The notes under the pieces are model-generated. The model saw nothing but the letters and a program-made list of their open reading frames with translations, searched no databases and was not told the DNA's origin. The translations under genes and the position numbers were made by a program. Positions 17,782-26,156 of a stretch of 64,000 bases of DNA are shown piece by piece; position 1 is the first letter of the stretch, and every line of letters starts with the position of its first letter. This DNA is from Lentzea xinjiangensis (GTDB taxonomy: Bacteria; Actinomycetota; Actinomycetes; Mycobacteriales; Pseudonocardiaceae). Location: assembly GCF_900110955.1 (NCBI RefSeq), contig NZ_FOFR01000022.1, positions 1 to 64,000 on the forward strand, given 5' to 3'.

Positions 17782-18300
17782 TCAGCCCATCGTCTTCTGG
17801 CCGTCGATCGTCTCGCGGATGATGTCCGCGTGGCCCGCGTGCTGCGCCGTCTCGGCCACGATGTGCACGAGCACGCGCCGCGCCGACCGCGTCTTGCCCT
17901 CGGGGAACCACGGGGCGGACGGCAGCGGGTGCGACAGGTCCAGGTCGACCGTCTCGACGAGCTTGTCGGTGTAGGCTGCGACCTCGTCGTAGCGGGCGAT
18001 GATGCTCGCCAGCGTCTCGCCCGGCTCCATGCGGAAGTTCGCCGCGTGGTTCTCGTAGTCCGTCGAGTCGGGGTCGAACTCCATCGCCGACGTGCCGTGC
18101 TCGATGAACTTGATCCAGTTCTCCTCGACCGACGCGACGTGCTTGATCAGGCCGCCGATGCAGAGCGAGCTCGCGGTCGGGGTCGACGCCGCCTGCTCGT
18201 CGGTCAGGCCCTGCGCCGTGAACGTGAGGAACCAGCGGTGCTGCCGGAGGGTCTCGAGAAGGTCCGCACGCTCGCCGGTGAGGATCTCGGTGGTGGTCAT
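17782..18300 (-). CDS. DinB-superfamily protein (DUF664)
   Basis: A 172-residue four-helix-bundle protein of the DinB/DUF664 group, related to thiol-dependent metalloenzymes. The metal-binding histidines are expected at IKHVASVEENW and at the C-terminal VHIVAETAQHAGHADIIRE motif. Some DinB relatives in actinobacteria use mycothiol; no substrate can be assigned here. It converges on the LtaS-like gene with only 9 bases between. A second DUF664 gene is encoded about 750 bases away on the other strand. Confidence 0.88.
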   Translation of the reverse strand: MTTTEILTGERADLLETLRQHRWFLTFTAQGLTDEQAASTPTASSLCIGGLIKHVASVEENWIKFIEHGTSAMEFDPDSTDYENHAANFRMEPGETLASIIARYDEVAAYTDKLVETVDLDLSHPLPSAPWFPEGKTRSARRVLVHIVAETAQHAGHADIIRETIDGQKTMG

Positions 18301-18646
18301 CGCTGTAGTCCTTCGCTCGTTTGACCCGACGTGAAGGACTGTATGACCACTTGAGGTCAGCTTGTGTCCTAGACGAGCGGCCGCTCCAGTGAAACTCGAG
18401 CGGCTTTCGAGCGATCCCGCGCTGACCTCGACGTCACGGTCGGTGATTCAGCCGAAGGTGACGTGCCCGTGCCCGGGGTCGAGCGGTCCTCGACCGCCGG
18501 TCGAGCCGGACGCCGGTGCCCGGTGGTAGAGGCGTGCCGGTGACGGCGGCGTCGTCGCGGCCCGGACCTCACCGGTGGCACCACCGGTGAGGTCGACGAA
18601 CCACGACGCGGGCAACCCTGCCGCCGTCACCGCCACGTGCCGGACC
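18301..18646. other. Gene-poor stretch with a long palindrome
   Basis: No convincing gene. A weak minus-strand reading frame of 81 residues (18448-18693, GTG start) overlaps the acidic-protein gene and has no recognisable domain. The part upstream of the DUF664 gene should hold its promoter. The main feature is the inverted repeat at 18565-18594. Confidence 0.4.
18565..18594. repeat. Perfect 30-bp inverted repeat
   Basis: Arms GACCTCACCGGTGG and CCACCGGTGAGGTC, 14 bp each and perfectly complementary, separated by CA. It starts 53 bases past the stop of the small acidic-protein gene, so it could be that gene's terminator; a dimeric repressor site is the alternative. Confidence 0.65.
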
Positions 18647-18838
18647 TCAGCGGTCGAGGTAGCCGTCGTCGGGACGGTCGATGCGGCCACCACCCGCCTC
18701 GGTCTCCTCGATGTGCATGGCGGTCTCCTCGGAGGCGGTGACGTAGGCGCCGGCGCCCGCGTCGACGCCCACCGCGTCCGGCTCCTCGTCGACGGGCTCG
18801 CCGCCGCCTTCGGGTGTGGTGAACTGGTGTTCGGTCAT
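18647..18838 (-). CDS. Small acidic protein
   Basis: A 63-residue, strongly acidic and glycine-rich protein with no cysteine, membrane segment or recognised domain; probably soluble and partly disordered. The ATG at 18838 has a G-rich (GGGGG) sequence directly upstream, too close for an ideal site. Such short acidic proteins are common in actinomycetes and unassigned. The strong palindrome at 18565-18594 lies downstream of its stop. Confidence 0.55.
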   Translation of the reverse strand: MTEHQFTTPEGGGEPVDEEPDAVGVDAGAGAYVTASEETAMHIEETEAGGGRIDRPDDGYLDR

Positions 18839-19050
18839 GCCCCCGTGGTTTCCGGCGGACCTGGCGCGCAAACGTCGGAGGCGCGCCGGTACCCGTCCGT
18901 GCCGCCGCGTGGCCACCGCGCGGTGACGCCCGGCCATGACACCCGCCTCCGGCACAGCGCGCTCACCACGCCGTCCGGCAGGACGTGCGCGCGCCTGGAC
19001 CTCCGGTGTGGAAACCGCCGTAGTCGTCGCGGCGGCGTTAGTGTCGGCGG

Positions 19051-19596
19051 ATGATCGTCGAAGACCTCCGCCGGTACCTGCAGGACTCGCGCGACTCCGT
19101 CCTGTCCTCTTTGGACGGGTTGGGCGAGTACGACGTGCGCCGCCCGCTCGTGCCCAGCGGCACGAACCTGCTGGGGCTGGTGAAGCACCTGGTCGGCATC
19201 GAGCTCGGCTACCTCGGTGACTGCGTCGGCCGTCCCGCGCCCGTCGAGCTGCCGTGGGTCGAGGACGGCTCCATCTGGGAGGACGGCGACATGTGGGTCA
19301 AGCCCACCGAGTCCCGTGACTACGTCGTGGACCTCTACCGCACGGCCTGGCGGCACACCGACGAGTCGATCGCGGCTCTGCCGCTGGACGCGCCCGCGTC
19401 GGTGCCGTGGTGGCCGGAGGAGCGGCGTGGCACCACGTTCGGGCATCTGCTGACCCGTGTCGTGGCGGAGACCGCGCAGCACGCGGGCCACTGCGACGTC
19501 CTGCGGGAGCTGGTCGACGGCCGGTCCGGCGCCCGGAACCCCGACGGCTACTACGACCTGGTCCTGGGCATGGCGAGGGAGTCGGCCCGGTCCTGA
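19051..19596 (+). CDS. DinB-superfamily protein (DUF664)
   Basis: A 181-residue DinB/DUF664 protein, paralogous in architecture to the one at 17782-18300. Metal-site histidines are expected in LGLVKHLVGIELGYLGDCV and in the LLTRVVAETAQHAGHCDVLREL motif near the end. The two proteins share the VAETAQHAGH signature but differ elsewhere, so they are probably old paralogues or separate acquisitions. The next gene starts 74 bases downstream. Confidence 0.9.
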   Translation: MIVEDLRRYLQDSRDSVLSSLDGLGEYDVRRPLVPSGTNLLGLVKHLVGIELGYLGDCVGRPAPVELPWVEDGSIWEDGDMWVKPTESRDYVVDLYRTAWRHTDESIAALPLDAPASVPWWPEERRGTTFGHLLTRVVAETAQHAGHCDVLRELVDGRSGARNPDGYYDLVLGMARESARS

Positions 19597-19670
19597 CCTG
19601 TCGAAGGTGGAGGTGCAGCGGTTCCGATCGGCAGAGGCGGCCGGGCCGGCGCCTTCGTAGGTTCGGCCGG

Positions 19671-20153
19671 GTGACCTGGCTGGTGATCGGCACCGACGCG
19701 GTGCTGGGTGTGTTCGCGGTGATGTTCTCGGTGCTGTGGTTCCGGTTCCGGCTCAGGGCGTTCCTCGCCGGAGCCGGTGTGGTGCTGGCCTACGCGGTCA
19801 GCGAGGTGGTCAAGCTCCTCGTGCGGGAGGACAGGCCCTGCCGCTCCAAGCCTTCGCCGGCACCCTGCCCGGAGCCGGGCGACTGGTCGTTCCCCAGCAA
19901 CCACTCCGTGATCGCCGGCGCCTCGGCGATGGCGATCTGGGCGCTGCACCGGACGTTCGGCTGGGTGGCGGCGGTCTGCGCGCTCGCCGCGGCGGCGTCG
20001 AGGGTGGTCGTGGGGGTCCACTACGTGCACGACGTGCTGGCGGGACTGGCGCTCGGGGCGCTGGTGTCGTGGGGGATCGCGGCTCTGCTGGCGAAGAGGG
20101 GACGACGAGCCCACGACGACGCGCCGACGGTGGTCCTCAGCCGGCTGCGATGA
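19671..20153 (+). CDS. PAP2-family membrane phosphatase
   Basis: A 160-residue phosphatidic acid phosphatase type 2 protein with about five helices. All three motifs are present: KLLVREDRPC, PSNHS (PSGH in most relatives) and SRVVVGVHYVHDV, which supplies the catalytic histidine and aspartate. It probably dephosphorylates a lipid phosphate such as an isoprenyl diphosphate on the outer face. It starts with GTG and overlaps the histidine kinase start (ATGA), suggesting the kinase operon senses membrane or envelope state. Confidence 0.9.
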   Translation: MTWLVIGTDAVLGVFAVMFSVLWFRFRLRAFLAGAGVVLAYAVSEVVKLLVREDRPCRSKPSPAPCPEPGDWSFPSNHSVIAGASAMAIWALHRTFGWVAAVCALAAAASRVVVGVHYVHDVLAGLALGALVSWGIAALLAKRGRRAHDDAPTVVLSRLR

Positions 20154-21631
20154 TGGGCGCCGTGTGGGTCCGGCTGATCCTGTGGCTGTGCGCGGCGGTG
20201 CCGGCGGTGGCCGCGGCGGCGTCCTCGCGGCCCGGCCGGCTCGCGGTGTGGGAGGTCGTGCTCTACCTGGCCCTGCTCGCCGGGGCGTTCGTGGTCGTGA
20301 GAAGACGTCCCGCGGTGGCGCTGGGCCTGGTGCTCGGCGCGTGGCTCGTCTGCTACCTCCTGCGGGTCCAGTTCGACAGCGCCGTCGGGGTGGTCGCACT
20401 GGCTCCCGCGCTCGCCATCACCAGCTTCCTCGCCGGACGGCACGCGCAGGACCCCCGCGCGACCGCCATCGCGCTGGCCGTCGCGGAGGTCGCGGGAGTC
20501 GTGGTGGCGCTGACCGAGCGCGGTGGCTCGGACACCGCGCTCGCCGTCACGTCCGGCATCGGCGTGCTCGGCGTCGTGCCGTGGGTGTTCGGCCGGTTCC
20601 GGCGCCGGTACGCGGAGCTGCAGGAGGTCGGCTGGGAGCACGCGGCGCTGCTGGAGCGGGACGCGGACAACGCCCGCAATGCCGAACGCACCCGCCTGGC
20701 CGGGGAGATGCACGACCTCGTGGGGCACGAGCTGGCGCGGGCGGCGCTGCTCGTGGGCGCGCTGGAGCTGGAGCCGACCCTGACCGCGCGGCAGCGGGAA
20801 GCGGCCGGGACCGCGCGGGCCAGCGTCACGGCGGCGGCGGAACGGCTCGCCGACGTCATGCAGGTGCTCAGGGCCGACGAGGACGAACCCGTCGCGGCGA
20901 TCGAGGAGGTCGTCGCGCGCAGCGGGCTCGACGTCGAGCTCACGAACGGGCGCGGGACCGCGATCGACGGGATCATCGCGCGCACCGTGCACCGCGTGGT
21001 CGCCGAAGCGCTGACGAACGTGATCAAGCACGCCCCCGGCGCGAAGGTCACCGTCTGCCTCACCGCGGACCTCCAACTGCGGATCACCAACGGCCCAGCG
21101 CCGCGGACCAGGGCGGTGGGCAGCGGGAAGGGCCTGGTCGGCCTCGCCGAACGCGTGGCGCTCGTCGGCGGCCGGTTCGAGGCCGCGCCGACCGGCGACG
21201 GCGGGTTCGAGGTCAGGGCGAAACTCCCGGAACGGCCGCTCCCGCGTACCACGCCCACGCACGTGCGGCGCGAGCGCACGGAGGAGGAGATCCGCAGAAG
21301 CGCCCGCAAGACCGTGCTGATCACGTCCGTCGTGTGCGCGGGGATCGCGATCGGCGTGCCGGGCTACATGGTGTTCGACGCGGTGACGTCGGTGCTCACC
21401 CGCCAGCAGTTCGAGAGCGCGGAGATCGGGCGGGACGAGGACGACCTGGACCTGCCGCTGCGCACCCGCGTCGACAACCCGCTCGGCGTCACCGCGCCGC
21501 CGGGAGCCGACTGCCGCTACTACAGCACGCACGCCAACCCGTTCGACGCCGACCGGCACGACCTGCACGAGCTGTGCTTCCGGGATGATCGGCTCGTGTC
21601 GAAGCAGTGGCTCGCCAGGAGGAGCGGTTGA
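20150..21631 (+). CDS. NarL-type sensor histidine kinase with C-terminal membrane extension
   Basis: A 493-residue kinase. About five N-terminal helices, a HisKA_3 dimerisation motif with the phospho-acceptor His in GEMHDLVGHELARA, and a HATPase domain (EALTNVIKHAPG, GKGLVGLAERVALVGG). Unusually, about 115 residues follow the ATPase domain: a basic linker, one strong helix (VLITSVVCAGIAIGVPGYMV) and a polar tail with two cysteines that would lie outside. The tail may be the sensor, since the N-terminal part has little outside the membrane. It overlaps PAP2 (ATGA) and the response regulator (TTGA). Confidence 0.92.
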   Translation: MMGAVWVRLILWLCAAVPAVAAAASSRPGRLAVWEVVLYLALLAGAFVVVRRRPAVALGLVLGAWLVCYLLRVQFDSAVGVVALAPALAITSFLAGRHAQDPRATAIALAVAEVAGVVVALTERGGSDTALAVTSGIGVLGVVPWVFGRFRRRYAELQEVGWEHAALLERDADNARNAERTRLAGEMHDLVGHELARAALLVGALELEPTLTARQREAAGTARASVTAAAERLADVMQVLRADEDEPVAAIEEVVARSGLDVELTNGRGTAIDGIIARTVHRVVAEALTNVIKHAPGAKVTVCLTADLQLRITNGPAPRTRAVGSGKGLVGLAERVALVGGRFEAAPTGDGGFEVRAKLPERPLPRTTPTHVRRERTEEEIRRSARKTVLITSVVCAGIAIGVPGYMVFDAVTSVLTRQQFESAEIGRDEDDLDLPLRTRVDNPLGVTAPPGADCRYYSTHANPFDADRHDLHELCFRDDRLVSKQWLARRSG

Positions 21632-22275
21632 TCAGGGTGGTGCTCGCGGACGACGAGCCGGTGGTCAGGTTCGGCGTCAGGGCCGTGCTCGGCACCGCCG
21701 GGGACATCGAGGTGGTCGCGGAGGCGGAGCACGGCGGCGACGCGCTCGACCTGGTCGCGCGGCACCGCCCCGACGTCGCCGTGCTCGACATCCGCATGCC
21801 CGTGCTCGACGGGCTGGACGCGGCGAACCGGATCCGGGAGCGCTACCCGGACACGAGGACGCTGGTGCTCACGACGTTCGCGGAGGACGCGTACATCAGC
21901 CGGGCGCTGGGGGAGGGCGCCGCCGGGTTCGTGCTGAAGACAGGCGACCCGCAGGAGATCATCTCCGGTGTGCGCGCCGTCGCGACCGGTGGCGCGTTCC
22001 TGTCACCGCTGGTGGCCAGGCGCGTGGTCGACCAGCTCTCCCGCGCGCACCCGCGACCGCTCGCGAAGCAGCGGATCGAGGTGCTCACCGCGCGGGAGCG
22101 GGAGGTGCTCGGGCTCGTCGGCGCCGGCCTGTCGAACGCCGAGATCGCGGCGCGCATCCACGTCGTCGAGGGCACGGTGAAGGTCTACGTCAGCACCATC
22201 CTGCGGCAGCTCGGCGTCCGCAACCGGGTGCAGGCCGCGATCGTCGCGCACGAGGCGGGGATCATCCCCGCCTGA
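21628..22275 (+). CDS. NarL/FixJ-family response regulator
   Basis: A 215-residue regulator: receiver domain with phospho-acceptor Asp in VAVLDIRMPVLDG, Thr in LVLTTFAE and Lys in FVLKTGDP, then a LuxR-type helix-turn-helix (LTAREREVLGLVGAGLSNAEIA). The start is TTG at 21628, with AGGAGG 5 bases upstream and a TTGA overlap with the kinase stop, so kinase and regulator are translationally coupled. Targets are unknown. Confidence 0.95.
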   Translation: MIRVVLADDEPVVRFGVRAVLGTAGDIEVVAEAEHGGDALDLVARHRPDVAVLDIRMPVLDGLDAANRIRERYPDTRTLVLTTFAEDAYISRALGEGAAGFVLKTGDPQEIISGVRAVATGGAFLSPLVARRVVDQLSRAHPRPLAKQRIEVLTAREREVLGLVGAGLSNAEIAARIHVVEGTVKVYVSTILRQLGVRNRVQAAIVAHEAGIIPA

Positions 22276-22307
22276 CCGGACCCGGCAGGCCGGAGCCGGT
22301 CGGTCAG
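22272..22307. terminator. Inverted repeat spanning two convergent stops
   Basis: Arms CTGACCG (22272-22278) and CGGTCAG (22301-22307) contain the stop codons of the converging response-regulator and symporter genes. The inner sequence is GC-rich and may extend the stem. Possible two-way terminator. Confidence 0.4.
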
Positions 22308-23884
22308 GTGCGGGCGCCGATGCCCGAGATCGCCCTGACCTCCATCTCCGCCGCGAGGTCCGCCTTGTCCGCCTCGGGCTTCGAGAGGACCGTGGCGAGG
22401 AACCCGCAGAGGAACGAGAACGGGATGGACACGAGCCCGGGGTTGCCCAGCGGGAACCACGCGAAGTCGAGGTCCGGGAAGATCGAGGTCTTGGCGCCGG
22501 ACATCACCGGCGAGAACACGATCAGCAGCAGGCACGAGCCGAGGCCGCCGTAGATGCTCCACAGCGTGCCGGTGGTGTTGAAGCGCCGCCAGAAGATCGT
22601 GTAGAGGATCGTCGACAGGTTCGCCGAGGCGGCGAGGGCCAGCGCGAGCGAGACGAGGAACGCGACGTTCTGCCCGTTCGCCGCGATGCCGCCGAGGATC
22701 GACAGCACGCCGACCACGACGGCGGTCAGCCGCGCGACCCGGATCTCCCTGCGCGGCTCGACGTTGCCGCGCTTGATCACGTTCGCGTACACGTCGTGCG
22801 CGAACGAGGCCGACGCCGCCAGCGTGAGGCCCGCGACGACCGCGAGGATCGTGGCGAACGCCACGGCGGACACGATGCCCAGCAGGACCGCGCCACCGAT
22901 GCGGAACGCGAGCAGCGGCGCGGCGGAGTTCTCGCCGCCCGGTGCCGCGGCGATGGTGTCGGTGCCGACCAGCGCCATCGCGCCGAAGCCGATGACCAGC
23001 GTGCAGAGGTAGAAGATGACCATCGTCCAGGTCGCCCACACGACCGAACGACGGGCCTCGGAGGCGTTCGGCACGGTGTAGAAGCGCATCAGCACGTGCG
23101 GCAGCGACGCGATGCCGAGCACCAGCGACAGCGCCAGCGAGACGAAGTCCAGTTTGGACATCGCGCTGAACCCGTACTTCGCACCGGGGTCGAGGACGGC
23201 CTCGCCGAGCTTGTTGTTCTCGGTGGCCTGCTGCATGATCGCCGACAGGCTGAAGCCGAACTTGCCCAGCAGGAAGACGCTCATCAGCGTCACGCAGAGC
23301 AGCAGCAGGACGGCCTTGATGATCTGCACCCAGGTGGTGCCCTTCATGCCGCCCACCAGCACGTAGAGCACCATGACCATGCCGACCACCGCGATCAGCA
23401 GCGCCTGTCCCCACTTCGAGGACACGTTGAGCAGCAACGCGATCAGGCCGCCGGCGCCGGCCATCTGCGCGATCATGTAGAAGAACGAGATCACCAGCGT
23501 GGCGTTCGCCGCGGCCGCGCGGACCGGGCGCTGCTTCATCCGGAACGCCAGCACGTCGCCGACGGTGAAGCGGCCGGTGTTGCGCAGGCCCTCCGCGATC
23601 AGCAGCAGGCCGACGAGCCACGCGACGACCCAGCCGACGGAGTAGAGGAAGCCGTCGTAGCCGTGCGCCGCGATGCCGCCGGAGATGCCGAGGAACGACG
23701 CGGCGGACAGGAAGTCACCGGAGAGCGCCACACCGTTCTGGGCGCCGGTGAACGAGCTGCCGGCGGCGTAGTAGTCCGACGCCGTGACGTTGCGGCTGCT
23801 GACGCGGTAGACGATGTAGAGGGTGATCAGGACGAAGACCGCGAAGACGCTGAGGTTCAGCACCGGGTTGCCGGTGGTGGGCAT
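22304..23884 (-). CDS. actP: Acetate/monocarboxylate:sodium symporter (SSS family, ActP-like)
   Basis: A 526-residue solute:sodium symporter with about 13 helices. Conserved segments include SGDFLSAASFLGISGG, RVAAANATLV-like RAAAANATLVIS, and LPHVLMRFYTVP, all typical of ActP acetate permeases. Substrate is probably acetate or another short monocarboxylate, taken up with sodium. It is preceded on the same strand, with 3 bases between, by a DUF485 protein, the usual YjcH-ActP pairing. The divergent OFA-family transporter may belong to the same nutritional response (inference). Confidence 0.93.
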   Translation of the reverse strand: MPTTGNPVLNLSVFAVFVLITLYIVYRVSSRNVTASDYYAAGSSFTGAQNGVALSGDFLSAASFLGISGGIAAHGYDGFLYSVGWVVAWLVGLLLIAEGLRNTGRFTVGDVLAFRMKQRPVRAAAANATLVISFFYMIAQMAGAGGLIALLLNVSSKWGQALLIAVVGMVMVLYVLVGGMKGTTWVQIIKAVLLLLCVTLMSVFLLGKFGFSLSAIMQQATENNKLGEAVLDPGAKYGFSAMSKLDFVSLALSLVLGIASLPHVLMRFYTVPNASEARRSVVWATWTMVIFYLCTLVIGFGAMALVGTDTIAAAPGGENSAAPLLAFRIGGAVLLGIVSAVAFATILAVVAGLTLAASASFAHDVYANVIKRGNVEPRREIRVARLTAVVVGVLSILGGIAANGQNVAFLVSLALALAASANLSTILYTIFWRRFNTTGTLWSIYGGLGSCLLLIVFSPVMSGAKTSIFPDLDFAWFPLGNPGLVSIPFSFLCGFLATVLSKPEADKADLAAEMEVRAISGIGART

Positions 23885-23887
23885 GCC

Positions 23888-24304
23888 TTACTCCTCGACG
23901 CCCGTCTTCTCGGCGAGCAATTTGCGCTGCGGGTCCAGTCGTCGCTTTGCGTAACGGGAGTAGCCGAGCGTGATGATGATCGAAGTCACAAACTGTCCGA
24001 GGCCCAGCAGGATCCCGAGGTTGATCACACCGATCACCTTGGTGCTGACGAAGTCTTTCGCGTACGCGGACAGCAGCACGAAGGTGAGGTAGGACGACAG
24101 GAAAAGCGCCGTCATCGGGAAGATGAACGACGTGAGCCGGCGGCGGAGAGTGCGGAATTCGTCGGTCTGCCGAATCAGCTCGAAGTTCGGGTTGCCGTTC
24201 GAATCGACGTACGACAAAGCCTCGGGGTCGTCGAACGACGCGAAACCCCGGATTTCCCGGTACTCGTGCTGAGCTTCGCCAGGCGACCTCATCGCCTTGG
24301 TCAT
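23888..24304 (-). CDS. DUF485 (YjcH-like) membrane protein
   Basis: A 138-residue protein with two central helices (TSFIFPMTALFLSSYLTFVLL and VIGVINLGILLGLGQFVTS), the DUF485 plan. Such proteins are nearly always encoded just upstream of ActP-type symporters and are thought to be an accessory subunit. The N-terminal ~50 residues are polar and longer than in E. coli YjcH, as common in actinobacteria. ATG 24304 follows a G-rich ribosome site; three bases separate it from actP. Confidence 0.9.
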   Translation of the reverse strand: MTKAMRSPGEAQHEYREIRGFASFDDPEALSYVDSNGNPNFELIRQTDEFRTLRRRLTSFIFPMTALFLSSYLTFVLLSAYAKDFVSTKVIGVINLGILLGLGQFVTSIIITLGYSRYAKRRLDPQRKLLAEKTGVEE

Positions 24305-24366
24305 GTACCCCTGCCCCTCGTGTGCGGCGCCCACTGTAGCGCCCCCATGTGTGCAGTCAACGAGTC

Positions 24367-24378
24367 TCACGCGCGTGA
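24367..24378. promoter_or_regulatory. 12-bp palindrome in a divergent promoter region
   Basis: TCACGCGCGTGA lies in the 272-base control region between the DUF485-actP operon and the OFA transporter. A regulator site for both directions is possible; no family can be named. Confidence 0.3.
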
Positions 24379-24576
24379 AACGGGCCAAACCGGACCAACC
24401 CGGACCGAACTCGGGCACTGCATTCGTCTCAAATGGTGTGACCCGGGCGGTGTGGCAGTAGATCGGCTGTGAGTTGCGTCGTGTGCAACGGTGAACGCAG
24501 GTCCAGACCGTTGTCGCACGTGTACGCCTGGCCTAGGATCGGCCGGTCCGCGTTTTTGGTGACGGTTGGGGATAAA

Positions 24577-26034
24577 GTGGGGTTCTTAGCGCGCGAGCGT
24601 CAGGTCGCGCCTCCCGGATGGAACCGCTGGCTCGTTCCGCCCGCGGCGCTGGCGATTCATCTCTCCATTGGCCAGGCCTACGCCTGGAGCGTCTTCAAGA
24701 CGCCGCTGGAGAAATCACTGGGCATCACGGGAACGCAGTCGGCGCTGCCCTTCCAGCTCGGCATCGTGATGCTCGGCCTCTCGGCCGCGGTGCTCGGCAC
24801 GACCGTGGAGCGCAGGGGCCCGCGGTGGGCGATGCTCATGTCGCTCGTCTGCTTCTGCTCCGGTCTGCTGATCTCGGCGCTCGGCGTCTGGGCCGGTCAG
24901 TACTGGGTCGTCGTCCTCGGGTACGGCCTGGTCGGCGGCATCGGTCTCGGCATCGGCTACATCTCGCCGGTGTCCACGCTGATCAAGTGGTTCCCCGACC
25001 GGCCGGGCATGGCGACCGGCATCGCGATCATGGGCTTCGGCGGTGGCGCGCTGATCGCCTCCCCGTGGTCGACCTCGATGCTCAACGCGTTCGGCAGCAC
25101 CTCCACCTCGGGCATCGGCAAGGCGTTCCTGGTCCACGGCATCGCCTACGCGGTCTTCATGAGCCTGGGCGTGCTGCTGATCCGCCTGCCCTCCAAGGAG
25201 TTCGAGGCGCAGAAGGCCGCGCTGGCCAAGGACCGGCCGCGCGCCTCCGTCGCGTTCAACGTCTCCGCCAACAACGCGATCAAGACGCCGCAGTTCTGGC
25301 TGCTCTGGGTCGTGCTGTGCTTCAACGTCACCGCGGGCATCGGCATCCTCGAGAAGGCCGCGCCGATGCTCGTCGACTTCTTCAAGGAGTCCTCGACGCC
25401 GGTCGCCGCGACGGCAGCCACCGGTTTCGTGGCGCTGCTCTCCGCGGCGAACATGGCCGGCCGCTTCATCTGGTCGTCCACTTCGGACCTGGTGGGCCGC
25501 AAGAACATCTACCGGCTCTACCTCGGCGTAGGCGCGCTGCTCTACCTGGTGCTGCTGACCTTCGGCGCGACCAGCACCCCGCTGTTCGTGATCGCGGCGA
25601 TGGTCATCCTGTCGTTCTACGGCGCCGGCTTCGCGACCGTTCCCGCCTACCTGCGCGACCTGTTCGGCACCTACCAGGTCGGCGCGATCCACGGCCGCCT
25701 GCTGACCGCGTGGTCGGTGGCGGGCGTGCTCGGGCCGCTGATCGTCAACGCCATCGCGGACGCGGGCAAGAAGGCCGGGCACGTCGGCCCGGACTTGTAC
25801 GCCACGTCGTTCTACATCATGATCTCGTTGCTGGTCGTCGGTTTCGTCGCGAACGAGTTGATCCGCCCGGTCAACCCGAAGTTCCACGAGCCGAAGGCCG
25901 CTGACGAGGTCACCGAACCCGAGCCGGACGACGAGGCGACGGTCGCCAGGTGGAACGAGGCCGAGGCGGCGGAGGCCGCAGGCAGGCAGGACTCGGCCGC
26001 GAACGAGGAGTCGGAAGGCGTGGTGCGGAAGTGA
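24577..26034 (+). CDS. OFA-family MFS transporter
   Basis: A 485-residue major facilitator of the oxalate/formate antiporter (OFA) group with 12 helices. Typical segments are LAIHLSIGQAYAWSVFKTPLE in helix 1, GIGLGIGYISPVSTLIKWFPD and RGMATGIAIMGFG-like PGMATGIAIMGFGGGAL. The substrate may be a carboxylate; monocarboxylates are plausible beside actP. A GTG at 24577 with TGGGGA upstream is preferred; GTG 24559 adds six residues. The acidic cytoplasmic tail ends in GTGA overlap with a tiny helix protein. Confidence 0.9.
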   Translation: MGFLARERQVAPPGWNRWLVPPAALAIHLSIGQAYAWSVFKTPLEKSLGITGTQSALPFQLGIVMLGLSAAVLGTTVERRGPRWAMLMSLVCFCSGLLISALGVWAGQYWVVVLGYGLVGGIGLGIGYISPVSTLIKWFPDRPGMATGIAIMGFGGGALIASPWSTSMLNAFGSTSTSGIGKAFLVHGIAYAVFMSLGVLLIRLPSKEFEAQKAALAKDRPRASVAFNVSANNAIKTPQFWLLWVVLCFNVTAGIGILEKAAPMLVDFFKESSTPVAATAATGFVALLSAANMAGRFIWSSTSDLVGRKNIYRLYLGVGALLYLVLLTFGATSTPLFVIAAMVILSFYGAGFATVPAYLRDLFGTYQVGAIHGRLLTAWSVAGVLGPLIVNAIADAGKKAGHVGPDLYATSFYIMISLLVVGFVANELIRPVNPKFHEPKAADEVTEPEPDDEATVARWNEAEAAEAAGRQDSAANEESEGVVRK

Positions 26035-26156
26035 GCTCGCCCCAAGAAGGAAGTTCGTACCGCTTGTTGCTGGTCGGCGCGTGGCTGTGGGTCGGCATCC
26101 CGCTCGCCTACGGCCTGTACCGGCTGTTCCTGAACGCGGCCAAGCTCTTCGTCTGA
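26031..26156 (+). CDS. MFS transporter small subunit
   Basis: A 41-residue protein with one strong helix (LLLVGAWLWVGIPLAYGLY) and a short positive tail. It matches the small-subunit proteins found directly after OFA-type transporters in actinobacteria. The GTG start overlaps the transporter stop (GTGA), and its stop overlaps the start of the following sensor kinase (TGATG), which links transporter and conservon genes in one transcript. Confidence 0.8.
   Translation: MSSPQEGSSYRLLLVGAWLWVGIPLAYGLYRLFLNAAKLFV

Noticed and set aside
18448..18693. Small 81-residue minus-strand frame
   Set aside because: It overlaps the acidic-protein gene, has no domain and part of it is forced by the palindrome; kept only as a note.
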